64,000 bases of DNA, from the NCBI RefSeq assembly GCF_002127325.2, contig NC_035433.2, positions 82,898,079 to 82,962,078 on the forward strand. Reading direction: 5' to 3'. The DNA is from Helianthus annuus. Its lineage: Eukaryota; Streptophyta; Magnoliopsida; Asterales; Asteraceae. The notes under the pieces were generated by a model. It did not search any database. It was not told where the DNA came from and saw only the letters and a list, made by a program, of their open reading frames with translations. The position numbers and the translations under genes were made by a program. This document shows, piece by piece, positions 11,218 through 23,040 of this stretch. The number at the start of each line of letters is the position of its first letter. The stretch's first letter is position 1.

Positions 11218-12997
11218 CAAATGCGAGAATATGACAATAAACAAAATTCTTTCGAGCATTAACGAACACCGATAACAAAACAAATTTTCATGTGCGGAAA
11301 TAAATATACCATTTTTGGCCCATAATAGTCAAGTCACCAATTTTGACATTTACATCGGTAACCCTGACTACCCCACATTTTTCAAAATAAATCATTTGTT
11401 TTCATCATGCCTCATCACCCCTCGCGCTCCCGACCCCGTACGAATTTGACGTTAAAGCTTAATTCAAATAAGCTTCACGAACACCCGACCCCACTTAGTC
11501 ACTCACGAATAGAGACAGGTCCATGAATCCATGTCTCATCTACAACATTTGTTCCAACGCCTATGAAAAATGTGATGATTCAAAGCCCCACGAAGAACCT
11601 TGGACAAATAAATCAGGACGAAGAATGGAATAGGCCCAATGAAAAATATAATTCGTGATAGCAGGCCCAAACCACTAATAACCTAAGCCCAACATGGTCT
11701 TTCGTGAACTCAGTCAACATACAAGTCCACGAAATATACAAGATTGTTGTGAACTATGATTGTTGGCCCAATCAAATTTAGAAATATACCAATGGAAGCA
11801 ACAAGTCCAGCCTTCATTAAAGTGGGCCCAAGAATTAAACATGTGTGCATCCATCAAACAAGTAATACATGCAGCCGGTTGCCCACATTAGAAATATCTT
11901 GGCCCACTAAAACCCCAGCTGCTTCATCAAGTCAACCAACATCCATAATCTGGAGAATTTGCAACCGTTACCCATAATACAAGTGGGCCTAAAGGAATAA
12001 TTGATCGAAAATAATGTGACAATGATTGGGCTCATCACACTACCCTAGCCCATGCACATGTTCATCAGCGGACAACAAACCCTAGATAAAAAAAATATGT
12101 CAGTCGCCAACTACATCAACAAAACTTTTAGCCAACATAACCGGAAGTTATCCACCGGTCGAAAACAACGATCCCGACCATCACCACTTTCTACCATCAA
12201 TCTAAATCATTAACCACCCTTAAGCCATCTCACACCTTCACTATAACCCGTTAGAAAACCCAGTCGACATCACCAAAACTTCACCGGCCGACCCCGTATG
12301 CCTTTTTACCCACTGCCGTTCACGACCACAGACCACCGCTGCGGCACTGTCCACCGGCCACCACAAAGAACATTGGGTTTTTCGTGAACTCAAATCAGCG
12401 AAACAAGACAAATGACGAACTATGTTCTTCGTGTATGGGGGTCTTCTTCGGTGCCGATTCTTCCACTCCTGGGACGAAGTATGTTCTTCGTATAGAAGGG
12501 AGTATTTCGGCAGTAGTTCTTCGTCAGTTGGTTCTTCGTGAGATTCAATATCAGTGAACAGTTAAAGAACGAAGTATGTTCTTCACATATGGGGTTCTTC
12601 GTTGAGAGACATTCAGATGAAGAAGGTTCTTCGCAGGTGATAGGTTCTTCGGCAGGGGTTTTTCGTGAGTGGGAGGTTCTTCGATGGTCTAGATCTGAAG
12701 AAACCCTAGAGTTTCTTAAACAGCAGCAACTATCTTCAAGAACACAGCCAACTGTTCATCCACAGATCTGCCAAAAACGCCTCAAAAATGATAAAGGATG
12801 ATAAAAACTTGATTTTCTTGGCGTGAAACATAAATCTTAACCCTTGTGTATGGTCTGTTTCAGCTTAGACCCGTCCAGATCTTGGTTTTTCTTCAGGTTT
12901 ACACAACTTTACATCTTGAACAAAAAACACCACAAAAATCACTGATGTAGAGCACATGTGACTTAGCAAATGGTTAGATTCACTAAGTCGGGTACCA
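11218..12997 (-). mobile_element. Internal region of a minus-strand Copia-like element, no coding capacity seen
   Basis: Read on the minus strand, this follows the tRNA-Met primer site at 12999-13013, so it is internal sequence of the element whose 5' LTR is 13014-13436. No gag or pol motif is found in any frame. 11500-12060 is rich in GGCCCAA words. 12360-12700 has a dense array of GTTCTTCG. The matching 3' LTR is not in the window; the TR-GAG insertion separates this region from 1242-1360. It may be a LARD-like non-autonomous element. Confidence 0.55.
12364..12690. repeat. Dispersed GTTCTTCG repeats
   Basis: GTTCTTCG or a one-base variant occurs more than ten times in about 330 bp, often inside the longer word GAACGAAGTATGTTCTTCG (a near palindrome, at about 12416, 12474 and 12568). 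The spacing is irregular, so it is not a simple satellite. The frame at 12538-12801 is a by-product of the array. Confidence 0.7.
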
Positions 12998-12998
12998 T

Positions 12999-13013
12999 GG
13001 CTCTGATACCAAT
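12999..13013 (-). other. Primer-binding site (tRNA-Met), minus strand
   Basis: GGCTCTGATACCAAT on the plus strand is the complement of ATTGGTATCAGAGCC. It abuts the inner end of the LTR at 13014. Confidence 0.85.
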
Positions 13014-13436
13014 TGAAAGTTCATAATTCGGGACCGAAACCAGTGATTAGTGTGTGATTATGTTCAAAGATGGAAAGATTAGAGACGGATAAAACAACTT
13101 TCTTGTATATATTCGGTAGCATAACATTACAAATCGGCCCAATTACAAGCTAGTCGAACTATACCAAAGGAGCATACATCCAGGGAGAGACCAAGTGGTG
13201 ATCTCTCCCCCAAGTCTAAACCCTTCAAATGTTGCAAATTACCAAGGGTTGGTATTTATAGCCACACCCCCTTCACTTGCAAACACACACGGTCAAAGGA
13301 ATAACCCTTTCGTTTGACCACTTCAAACGAGTGGGTCTATACACGTTCATTTGACCGTTTCACTAACTATTACATAATCGGAATAAAATTAATCTAATCT
13401 ATTCGAACAACATCGGACAAAGAAACTGCACCAACA
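13014..13436 (-). repeat. 5' LTR of a Copia element, minus strand (423 bp)
   Basis: On the minus strand it reads TGTTGGTGCAG at 13436 and ends TTTCA at 13014, next to the primer site. TGTTGG...CA ends and this length are typical of Copia. A TATA box (TATAAATACC on the minus strand) lies at 13251-13260. The LTR abuts chromovirus LTR sequence at 13437, so the Copia element inserted into that LTR. Confidence 0.85.
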
Positions 13437-15209
13437 ATTTAAAGTGTTCAGTTGTATTCCCCCTGTGAATAGTAGTTTAAATGTATCCTTTTCAAGGAGA
13501 GTAGTTCGTCTGTGTCCCCCCAGGACGCATGCTTTTAGTGTGTGTGAACTCACCTTGGTTTGCTCGGCATATAGTTTACTTCTTAAAACAACTTTGATCA
13601 ATCACTCCCTAATATTATTGTTACCATAACTAGTTAGGTTCGCATTCAAGAAATCACGTATACATGTATTCAGCACATAGCACAATAGTAGTATGCGTTT
13701 CATATCACTAAGCAAATCATGAGAATACAACTCAGTTATGTGAACAGTAGCAGACTGATATTAAGCACAGGTATTCTAAGTGTGTGACGCAACGGGGTGC
13801 ATGGCCCAAACCATTAAGTGTGCGGCCCAAATTGCATGTATGTTGCAAGTAGGGCCTAAGAAGACCTCAGTCGAAACAAGGAGGTCTCGACTCAAACCAA
13901 GAGGTCTCAAGTCGCAACCAGAAGATCTCGAGTCGTTAAGTCATTAGTCGAAACCAAGGTTTCGAGTCAGGCCTTGAGTCGGAACCGGACCGGTTTCGAC
14001 TCGCAATCAAGCTGGTCTCGAGTCCTTTGATGTGTGATGTCTTGTTTCGAGTTGTGACTAGAATGATCTCGAGTCGCAATCGGACAGGTTTGGACTCGAA
14101 GTTTGAGCCGGAACCTCATGAACCAATCAAAATACACTAACACTTATTTTATTCCGTACAAGTCCTAAATCAGATCAAATGCACATATTTCAAATATTTT
14201 GAGAACATTTAAACAGTTCATCAGGTTTCATCATGAAAATAGATCTAACACTATATCTTTTAACACAGCTTCATGCATTTCACTAAACAGGAAAATATAT
14301 AACCATTTTGTCATATGAGTCATCATGACTCTATCCCCCTAAACAGATCTAACCTATATCTCATAACACAACATCATCTTCACTGTTTCATCCATCAAAA
14401 ACAATCAAGATCCTCAATAGCGTTCATCTCTAAACAAGATTGGTCAAACAAGTTCTTTTATATCAATCAAACAAGCATATCATCTTCACACAACATCAAG
14501 GCACAAACAAGTTATGTCATCCGTATCATTTACTGCTTAAATCATTCATCAAGCTAGCACCTTTATCACACATTATTATCGTATAAAGATTGTAAACTAA
14601 CCGGGTTAGTGTGCGACACAAGAGTGGGTAAGGCGAATGATGAAACACAGCTCCTAATGCACGGTTGCTAGCTATCTTTTAGTGGGCAAAGATGCCGTTG
14701 AATGAAGGGTAAAATTGCCGCCGAATTCCAAGGAAAAAGGAGAGATTGAGTGTGTTTTTTGGGTTTTCTTAGGGAGAGAAAGTGGATAAGGAGAGTGAGA
14801 GAAGGAATGAGAGAATAACGGAATGTTTTGGGATTCATGTGTGCTGAAATGATTGCTGCCAACATCCTTAATGTCGGCTGAAATGAGGGTTTATTACCCT
14901 TTCCAAAACCATGCACCCCTCGGGTTTTGAGTAGGCTTAAATTAGCTGGGCCAGGCTATGTAAATATGGTCCATTTCTCTAGGAAAGAAGGGTGTTTGGA
15001 ACCAAGGAATTCCCAAATCGAAACCAAGAGGTTTTGAGTCAGAACGAAAGGATTTCGAGTCACAAACATACATACACATTTGCAAATATTAATTATATTA
15101 CACATTCTCACATAACTACCATATAATAAGTCAGTAAATTTTCAAATAATCCTTGTTTACTAAATCTCACAGTTACAAAGAAACGTGCAGGAAAACTCGA
15201 AGTGTCACA
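13437..15209 (-). repeat. 3' LTR (truncated) of the chromovirus
   Basis: It matches 20875-22352 and then extends 177 bp further, to TGTCACA at 15203-15209 (TGTGACA on the minus strand). The first ~690 bp of the LTR as seen on the plus strand (equivalent of 20183-20874) are missing at the Copia junction. No gene is seen; the frames at 14315 and 14668 are not conserved in the other copy as proteins. Confidence 0.85.
13860..14110. repeat. Minisatellite-like array in the chromovirus 3' LTR
   Basis: About ten imperfect units of roughly 20-22 bp, built on GAGGTCTCGAGTCGCAACCA with variable linkers, run through this stretch. The same array is at 21300-21550 in the other LTR. It gives a spurious repeat peptide (TRDLLVATRDLL pattern) on the minus strand at 21213-21395. 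Confidence 0.75.
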
Positions 15210-15224
15210 TTATCCCCAAAATTT
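15210..15224 (-). other. Polypurine tract of the chromovirus
   Basis: TTATCCCCAAAATTT on the plus strand gives AAATTTTGGGGATAA on the minus strand, directly before the 3' LTR. Confidence 0.75.
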
Positions 15225-15339
15225 AGAGCGCAGCCACTGACAAGCTAGTGTGTTACAATGTTTCCACGGGGTGTCATGTCATCCCCATGATAGTTTGGAA
15301 TTTCGTCTCGAAATTCAGCTGTAGCCACAATGCTGGAAG

Positions 15340-15590
15340 TATTGTTTGCAAACAACTGAGGATACCTGCGCATCATCTACTTTTCCCGTTCCCAAGTAAA
15401 CTCTGGGCCACTGCGCGAGTTCCAACAAACTCGGACTATTGGTATTCTGCTACGCTTGAGGGTTTTCATCTCTCGATCCATGATCTCAACCGGTTCCTTA
15501 ACGAAGCGTAGTTGATCGCTGATTGTGAGTTCCTTAAAAGGGACGGTGAGTGTTTCATCCGACAGACACTTCTTCAAATTAGACACGGGA
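15340..15590 (-). pseudogene. Chromodomain at the end of the chromovirus pol
   Basis: The frame at 15586-15377 reads LTISDQLRFVKEPVEIMDRE, then KTLKRSRIPIVRVCWNSRSG and PEFTWEREK. A stop follows, with in-frame QMMRRYPQL beyond it. This is the C-terminal chromodomain-like tail of plant chromoviruses, which directs integration to heterochromatin by binding modified histone. An Arg to Cys change (VRVCWN) and the premature stop show decay. Confidence 0.75.
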
Positions 15591-15805
15591 AAAACGTTGT
15601 GTACCGCACTCAGCTCTTCAGGCAGGTTTAGTCTGTAAGCTACCTTACCAATTCTCTCGGTAATTTCGAAAGGTCCAATGTATCACGGATTAAGCTTAGC
15701 CCTCTTGCCAAAGCGCACCACACATTTCCAAGGTTAGACTTTTAGTAGGACCCGGTCCCCGACCTGGAATTCTAGAGGTTTCCTACGCTTATCAACGTAG
15801 CTTTT

Positions 15806-16800
15806 CTAACGGTCACGAGCTACCGCCATGCGTTGTCTGATTAGGGTAATCTTATCCGTAGTGTCAAGTATAAGCTCCGGGCTGGTAATTTGGCTTTCGC
15901 CAACTTCTGCCCAACACAAAGGTGATCGACGTTTACGACCGTACAATGACTCAAATGGTGCTACCTGAATGCTAGTGTGGTAGCTGTCGTTATAAGAGAA
16001 TTCTACCAGAGGTAAGTGTCGTTCCCACCCATTTCCAAAGTCGATAACACATTCTCTCAGCATGTCTTCAAGCATTTTGATGGTACGTTCAGTCTGACCA
16101 TCAGTCTGTGGGTGATAAGCGACACTCATATCTAATTGTGAGCCAAAGGATTTGTGCATAGCTTACCACAATTCGGAGGTAAAACATGGATCACCATCAG
16201 AGATAATGGATGTTGGCACTCCATGCCTAGCAACTACTTACTTCAAGTAGATGGCTGCAAGTTTCAAAAACTTATCGGTTTCTATGATCGCAAGGAAGTG
16301 AGCAGACTTGGTTAAGCGGTCTACGATCACCCAAATGCTATCGTTTTCGCTTTGTGACCTTGGTCAGCCGGTTATAAAATCCATGGAAATATGTTCCCAT
16401 TTCCAAGTTGGCAACTCTGGTTACTGCAGTAAGCCCGACGACTTTTGGTATTCGATCTTGACCCTAGCAGAGGTCAGGCATTTGCTAACGTACTTAGCAA
16501 TAGTTGCTTTCATGTTAGGCCACTAGTACAAAGTCTTTAGGTCGTGATACATCATATCAGAACCTGGATGTACCGAGTAGTAATACTTGTGTGCCTCGTC
16601 CATCTTAAGCACTCGGAGATTTCCGTAAGATGGAACCCATACGATCCATGAAGTAGTGAATGTCGTCGTCTTTCAGTTCAAGATGCTTTTCCATGCCTCG
16701 CATGGATTCGGCTGGAAGGTTCTCTACCTTCAATGCTTTGACTTGAGCGTTTCGGATCTGGTTAGGAAGGTTTGAGTGAATAGTAAGTTGTAAGGCACGA
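15806..16800 (-). pseudogene. Chromovirus integrase, broken
   Basis: The core DDE motifs can be read across stops on the minus strand: a DFITG block near 16370, an IISDGD block near 16200, and YHPQTDGQTERT in the open frame 16159-15806. The C-terminal part continues NDSYHTSIQVAPFESLYGRK, the usual GPY/F-proximal segment. Several stops lie between 16160 and 16560. The enzyme would have joined cDNA ends to host DNA in the nucleus; this copy cannot be translated whole. Confidence 0.8.
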
Positions 16801-16817
16801 ACTCGCTTAGTTTTGGT

Positions 16818-18239
16818 TTATTTCCTGCTGAGGGCATTAGCTACAACGTTAGCCTTCCCTGGATGATACTTAATCGCACACTCGTAGTCGTTTAGGAGTT
16901 CGACCCAACGGTGTTGCCGCATGTTCAACTCTTTCCGGTCTAGTACATGCTGGAGACTCTTGTGATCGGTGTAAATTTTGCACTTGGTACCATATAAGTA
17001 ATGACTCCAAATCTTGAGTGCGAAAACTACCGCTCCCAGTTCCAAATCGGGTGTCGTGTAGTTCTGTTCGTGGATCTTGAGTTGTCGAGAAGCGTAGGCA
17101 ATAACTTTCTCGCGATGCATCAACACGCAACCGAGTCCTTGAATCGATGCATCACAGTAGACTACAAAATCATCAGTACCTTCAGGTAACGAAAGGATAG
17201 AGGCACTATAGAGTTTCTCCTTCAGCTTCTAAAACGCAGACTCCTGAGCATCGTTCCACTTATAAGCAATACCCTTCTGGGTAATAGTCTTGAGGGGTTG
17301 AGAAATCTTCAAAAATCCCTTGATGAATCTATGATAGTGTCCTGCCAATCCCAAGAATTGGCAGATTTCGGTCGGAGTCGTCGGCGTAGGCCAGTTTTTT
17401 ATGGAGTCAATCTTAGCTGGATCGACGTGAATCTCATCCTTATTGACCACATGTCCAAGGAAATGGACCTCTCGAAGCCAGAAGTCCTATTTCGAAAACT
17501 TAGTATAAAGTTGTTCACTGCGTAAGAGTTCCAGAATAAGACGCAGGTGTTACTCGTGCTCTTCTCGATTCCTCGAGTAGATCAGAATGTCGTTGATGAA
17601 TACAATCACGAATTTTTCAAGATACGGTTTGCACACTCGGTTCATGAGATCCATGAAAACTGCAGGTGCGTTTGTCATTCCGAAAGGCATAACAAGAAAT
17701 TCATAGTGACCATAACGGGTTCGGAAGGTTGTTTTAGAGATGTCCTCGTCGCGGACTCTCAGCTAATGATAACCCGATCGTAGATCGATGTTGGAGTAGA
17801 AACTTGACCCCTGCAGCTGGTCGAATAGATCGTCAACGCGTGAGAGTGGGTATCGGTTCTTGATAGTTACTTTGTTCAGCTCAAGATAGTCGATACACAT
17901 ACGGAATGTGCCATCTTTCTTCTTGAAAAAGAGTACTAGGGCTCCCTAGGGTAACGAGCTAGGACGAACAAAACCTTTATCTAAAAGCTCCTGCAATTGC
18001 GTAGATAGTTCCTCCAGTTCAGCTGGGGCTAATCGATAAGGTGCGCGAGCTATGGGTGCCGCCCCAGGAGTAAGCTCAATTGGAAATTCAACTTGATGGT
18101 GAGGCGATAGACCAGGTAATTCCTCAGGGAACACCTTGGGAAAATCACGTACAATGGGAAAATCTTCAATCTTCCTTTCTTTCTCCTGGGTTTCAGTAAC
18201 AAGTGCTAGAATAGCAGTATGTCCCTTTCGTAGACACAC
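16818..18239 (-). pseudogene. Chromovirus reverse transcriptase and RNase H, broken
   Basis: The region starts with PIARAPYRLAPAELEELSTQ (18239-17946) and runs through RT to RNase H (17126-16818: [56 protein letters not shown]). RT continues at 17450-17229 (IKNWPTPTTPTEICQFLGLA). Stops lie near 17945, 17770 and 17525. The RT active site reads VFINDIL at about 17585-17600, with Asn (codon at 17592-17594) where the catalytic FIDD/YVDD motif has its first Asp, so the polymerase would be dead even without the stops. Confidence 0.88.
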
Positions 18240-18340
18240 TAGGCCTTTAAGTATGAGATGATTCCCGTAACTGCACCACTTTTGTCTCCTTGAACGATAA
18301 GGGGTTCACCAAAAGAATGAGGAATACGAACGACTTTCTC

Positions 18341-18748
18341 CTAACAGAGTATTTCGGCTTGATGTTTGGATAACCAATCCATTCCAATGATGACGGGGAA
18401 GAGATCAATGAGGAAGGTTTGACCAGATAGCACGAGTTTACAATTGTTGATAACGTGTGAGGCCTCGATATTTCTACCATTAGCTCGTTTGACGACGTGC
18501 TTAGCGTTTAAAGGTGTAGACGTAGGCTTAAGCATCTTACTAATACGTAGGGATACATAGCTAGCATCGGCTCTAGAATCAGATAATACAGAAACATAAC
18601 GATCATCGAGTAGAAACTTACCCGCTACAACGTTGGGATCATTCCTTGCTTTGCTAGCTCCTATCACAAAGGCTCTACCCCTTGCACCGTTCCCGCCATT
18701 GTTGTTGTTGTTGTTTCCAGCCCCTTGGTTGCTGTTATTTTGATTCAA
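18341..18748 (-). pseudogene. Chromovirus protease region
   Basis: The frame at 18748-18341 starts in an Asn-rich linker (NQNNSNQGAGNNNNNNGGNG), then carries an aspartic protease fold ending in IIGMDWLSKHQA. The active site reads LSDSRADASYVS (18566-18580), where the family has DSGA, so Gly is replaced by Arg next to the catalytic Asp. A zinc knuckle precedes it on the minus strand near 18750-18800 (C..C...GH......C, partly readable). Confidence 0.8.
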
Positions 18749-19251
18749 CTGGGGGCAATTCCTCTTGATGTGTCCTTCAGCTCCACACTGAAAGCAACCC
18801 TTATGGTTACCATCATGCTGCTACTACTGAGGTTGATTTTGTCTTGCTAGATGAGGGCTTCTACAATCCCTGGCCTCATGCCCCATTTTGTTGCTTGACA
18901 CTGGTTCCTTGCACATGGCCCACTGTGATGTCGGTTACATTTATCACACTTGGGGTGGTTCCCTCGATAATTACCCTGTTACTGAGGGACCTTATTGTTT
19001 TCAGCCTTTCTTTGCTGAGCTGGTGCTTGAGTGGGGTTAGAAACCTTTCCCTGATTGCCATCCCACTTACGCTTGTTATCAACAGAGATTTCAGTAGTAG
19101 CACTGATTCATTTAGGCAACTTGCCCTGCTCCACAGCTTGGTCAGTGAGATGGTGAGCTAGGCGAATAACTTGCTGGATCGTGATAAGGTTAGCTGAAGT
19201 CACCAGACTTTGAATTTCAGGAACCAGACCCTTGATGTACAGCTCAATTCT

Positions 19252-19857
19252 TCAATAAGCAGGCTGGGACATGTTGGGACAAAGAGCAGCATAGTCATTG
19301 GATCGCTTAGTGTACGTCTCGATTTCTGATCCAACCATCTTAAGCCCGTAGTACTCATTCTCAAGTTTATGAATGTCATTCTCATGACAATACTCTTCCT
19401 TAATCAGATTCTTGAAGTCATTCCAAGAAGTAGTGTTGGCAGTTTCCAATCCAAGCATTTAAATTTGTGCTTTCCACCAAGAAAGTGCGTTTCCTTCTAG
19501 GGTGCCAGTAGCAAACTTCACCCAGTTAGTAGCAGGACATTCGCACACAGTGAACACAGATTCGAACTTCTCGATCCAGTGTACAAGGCCTATGGCTCCT
19601 TCGGTGCCATTGAAAGGGAGAGGTTTGCATCTGCAGACACGTGGTTGAGGATGTGCAGGTTGTCCTGTCGTGCAACATAAAGCGAACAGATTTGAGAACG
19701 ACAAGACGATACGTGAGTAGGATCTAAACATCCTAGAACAACTAGTTTACCTCCGGGATGGGCTGCAAAAGCCGCAGCCACGGTGTTGATCAGGTTCGTA
19801 GACTGATCCTGGGTCATGTTAACGTTTCCTCTTCCGCGTCCGGTCATTTTCTTCATA
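19252..19857 (-). pseudogene. Chromovirus gag, frameshifted
   Basis: The likely start is at 19857 on the minus strand (MKKMTGRGRGNVNMTQDQST). The gag domain is then split between frames: CKPLPFNGTEGAIGLVHWIE (in 19731-19459) and TTSWNDFKNLIKEEYCHEND (in 19458-19252). These match the same positions as PMPFTGEGD and LMKEEYCPP of the TR-GAG gag, so the two are distant relatives. Confidence 0.82.
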
Positions 19858-20166
19858 TCCAGAAAACATAGTATGAGAATGATGTCGTAGTGTCGTAAAA
19901 ATGAGTAGGAGAAGGATTGACCATTGCACACAAACATATATATGTATATATATAATATACGTATATATTGGCACACCAGTATATATAGACTCACATATGC
20001 ATTAAGCAAGTAACAAGTAAACACATGCCCGAGCTACGAAGTCTAAAGTGTTGAGCCTTGCACTTGAAGTGTAGTGTCGTTGCGAGCTGCTTGTTACAAA
20101 AACAGGTTATAGTCTAGTTTTTCTCAAAAAGACTTTCCTTTATAAAACCGAGTTCACTATAACCAA

Positions 20167-20182
20167 TGGCTCGGATACCAAT
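20167..20182 (-). other. Primer-binding site of the chromovirus, minus strand
   Basis: GGCTCGGATACCAATC on the plus strand gives GATTGGTATCCGAGCC on the minus strand. It is the tRNA-Met site with one change (A to C) from TATCAGAGCC. Confidence 0.75.
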
Positions 20183-22352
20183 CTGTCACACCCTTAGATT
20201 TCCTCGTACGGAGTACTACCGCGAGGCATGTGACTGACCAGTCATAATAGTTAAATAGTTTTATCAAACAAATAGGAGCAGCGACTAATAAAGTTTAAGT
20301 CCCTAGTTTTAAGTTCTGAAACAAAGTTTAAAGTAACATCGAAAGCATAGGTGAAACGGTTTGCATAAGTTCACGATTCATATTTATTAAAAGAACCTGA
20401 CACGGGTTTGCTTGCCCACTTACACTCCCAAGCTACAAGCTCCAACGATCACTGAGTACCTGCAAAGCATGCAGTAGGGTGTCAACATAAATTTGGCGAG
20501 TTCACGAGTTGTCCAGTTTTAGTTCCAAAAAAGTAAGTTGTTTAGATAAAGTATTTATAATCACGTTATGGGAAGCTACCCCATCTGTAAGCTCACTAAA
20601 CTGTAGATACCGAAACTGGTGACGTTGAGTTGTTATGCCCCAAGTCAATGTCTATCATCATTGACCAAGTTGCAAGGCCTACTAGTTCACGCCCGATCCC
20701 CCCCGGTCACAGTGTGAGGTTTGTCAAACCTAATAGCGCTATCAACTAATATCCCGTTCGCCCCCGGTGATTAATCGGTAATGTAAGTGGGGACATTGCA
20801 TGATAGAGTTTCGTTTAGTTTGCTAGTCATGATTTATAAATAGTATCGAAATGTATTCCCCCCGGGAATAATAATTTAAAGTGTTCAGTCATATTCCCCC
20901 TGAGAATAGTAGTTTAAATGTATCCTTTCCAAGGATAGTAGTTCGTCTGTGTCCCCCCGGGACACATGCTTTTAGTGTGTGTGAACTCACCTTGGTTTGC
21001 TCGGCAGATAGCTTCCTTGTTAAAACAACCATGATCATTCACGCCCTAATATTATTGTTACCGTAACTAGTTAGGTTCGCATTCAAGAAATCACATATAC
21101 ATGTATTCATCACATAGCACAGAAGAAGTATGCGTTTCATATCACTAAGCAAATCATGAGAATACAACTCAGTTCTGTGAATAGTAGCAGACTGATATTA
21201 AGCACCGGTATTCTAAGTGTGTGACCCAATGGTGTGCATGGCCCAAACCATTAAGTGTGCGACCCAAATTGTTTGTATGTTGCAAGTGGGGCCTAAGAGG
21301 ACATTAGTCGAAACCAGGAGGTCTCGACTTGAAATCAAGAGGTCTCGAGTTGCAACGAGAAGATCTCGAGTCGTTAAGTCATTAGTCGAAACCAAGGTTT
21401 CGAGTCAGGCCTTGAGTCGGAACCAGACCGGTTTCGACTCGCAACCAAGCTGATCTCGAGTCCTTTGATGTGTGATGTCTTGTTTCGAGTTGTGACTAGA
21501 ATGATCTCAAGTCGCAACCGGACAGGTTTCGACTCGAAGTCTGAGCCGGAACCTCATGAACCAATTAAAATACAGTAACACTTATTTTATTCCGTACTAG
21601 TCCTAAATTAGGAACATATATAACCATTTTGTCATGTGAGTCATCATGACACTATCGCCCTAAACAGATCTAACCTATATCTCATAACACAACATCATCT
21701 TCACTGTTTCATCCATCAAAAATAATCAAGATCCTCAATATCATTCATCTCAAAACAGGATTGGTCAAACAAGTTCTCTTATGTCAATCAAACAAGCATA
21801 TCATCTTCACACAACATCATGGCACAAACAAGTTATGTCATCCATATCATTTACTGCATAAATCATTCATCAAGCTAGCACCTTTATCACATATTATTAT
21901 CGTATAAAGATTGTAAACTAACCGGGTTAGTGTGCAACACAAGAGTGGGTAAGGCGAATGATGAAACACAGCTCCTAATGCACGGTTGCTAGCTATCTTC
22001 CAGTGGGCAAAGCTGCCGTTGAATGAAGGGTAAAATTGCCGCCGAATTCCTAGGAAGAAGGAGAGATTGAGTGTGTTTTTAGGGTTTTCTTAGAGAGAGA
22101 AAGTGGATAAGGAGAGAGAGAGAGAGAATGAGAGAATAATGGAATGTTTTGGTATTGATGTGTGCTGAAATGATTGCTGGCAACATCCTTAATGTCGGCT
22201 GAAATGAGAGTTTTATACCCTTTCCAAAACCATGCACCCCTAGAGTTTCGAGTGGGCTTTAATTAGCTGGGCCAAGCTATGTAAATATGGTCCATTTTTT
22301 CAGGAAAGAAGGGTGTTTGGAACCTAGGAATTCCCGAATCGAAACCAAGAGG
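20183..22352 (-). repeat. 5' LTR (outer end truncated) of the chromovirus
   Basis: It begins TGTCACACCC at 20183 on the plus strand (GGGTGTGACA on the minus strand). It matches the left LTR from 20875 on and breaks off after CCAAGAGGT at about 22352, where unrelated Copia-leader sequence begins. The GAGGTCTCGAGTCG minisatellite lies at 21300-21550. Confidence 0.85.
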
Positions 22353-22353
22353 T

Positions 22354-22735
22354 AAACAATCAGCAAAACCCGTTCTAGTTGGACCTCTACTTCTTCAACA
22401 ATCTAATTTGATTTGTTTAACTCACATGAATCGATGAAGTGGCCTGTCAATTGTTAACAATTAAATGTTCACATGCAAAAAGCGGACACCTTTAATTGTT
22501 CAACCAAACCTGATTGCTGATTGGACCGATACTGTGTGTTTACTCAAAAACAATCAATAAAGTTCAAGCGAAATCAGGACGTAACGTGTTGGAGCGAAAT
22601 CAGCAGACAAATATTTGAAGCGGAATCACTCGAATTGTAATCTCGAGCGAAATCAAAGTGTTCACACGAGCGAAATCTGATATTGGGCTACTTGGAGCGA
22701 AATCACATAATGGTCAAATGAGCGAAATCTGGTAA
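22354..22735 (-). mobile_element. Leader fragment of a minus-strand Copia element, distal part, with GAGCGAAATC array
   Basis: 22559-22735 holds seven copies of (G)AGCGAAATC(A/T). The sequence resumes at 44224 on the other side of the Helitron with more copies, and ends at a minus-strand primer site at 44561-44575. The array is the reverse complement of the leader array at 45605-46065 of the plus-strand Copia element. 22354-22558 lacks the motif and matches nothing else in the window. No gag is found here. Confidence 0.75.
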
Positions 22736-22755
22736 TCTATTATATATAATAAATG
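22736..22755 (+). other. Helitron 5' terminus
   Basis: TCTATTATATATAATAAATG starts with the conserved TC and follows an A in the flank. This is where the Rep protein would cut and start strand transfer. Confidence 0.88.
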
Positions 22756-22879
22756 TGTTAAATTTTGCTGATGTTTTAGCTTCTTAGCCCTCTAGATTGT
22801 GCATTTTGGCGGGAAAACATGCGTGCTCCTTTTTCCGTATATGAGACCCGTTTTGATGAGATCCGACCCACATATATGG

Positions 22880-23040
22880 ATCATTTATAAGCTTATTTTT
22901 CCTCTTACCAAATTACCAAATTTCCAAATCTTCTCTTTCTTCAAACAATATCTCACGTTTTTCCATAAACCCTTTCTTCTTCATCTGTTCGAATACCTTT
23001 CCATCCATATTCATCTGTATCACATAATCAGAGCTTCAAG
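22880..23040 (+). promoter_or_regulatory. Probable 5' untranslated exon of the first B3 gene
   Basis: A pyrimidine-rich stretch (TTCTCTTTCTTC, CCTTTCTTCTTC) ends at GCTTCAAG followed by GTATGTATG (23041), a good splice donor. The next acceptor (GCATACGCAG, 23611-23620) lies just before the B3 start codon. No clear TATA box is placed; CATTTATAAGC at 22883 is a candidate. Confidence 0.45.

Larger units (their letters stand above)
13437..22352 (-). mobile_element. Degenerate chromovirus (Ty3/Gypsy, Tekay-like), minus strand
   Basis: On the minus strand the order is 5' LTR (20183-22352), primer site, gag, protease, reverse transcriptase, RNase H, integrase, chromodomain, polypurine tract and 3' LTR (13437-15209). 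Both outer ends are lost: the left LTR is cut by the Copia LTR at 13436, and the right LTR stops at about 22352, about 177 bp short of its expected end. The coding region is split by many stops and frameshifts. The LTR copies differ at many sites and by indels (about 120 bp are missing from the right copy near 21610), so this is one of the older insertions here. The Tekay assignment rests on the motifs GAAPIARAPYRLAPAEL and the C-terminal chromodomain. Confidence 0.88.

Noticed and set aside
13444..13629. Similar short frames in both chromovirus LTRs (13444 and 20881)
   Set aside because: They are LTR copies; 61 codons without domain similarity, so shared by descent rather than by coding constraint.
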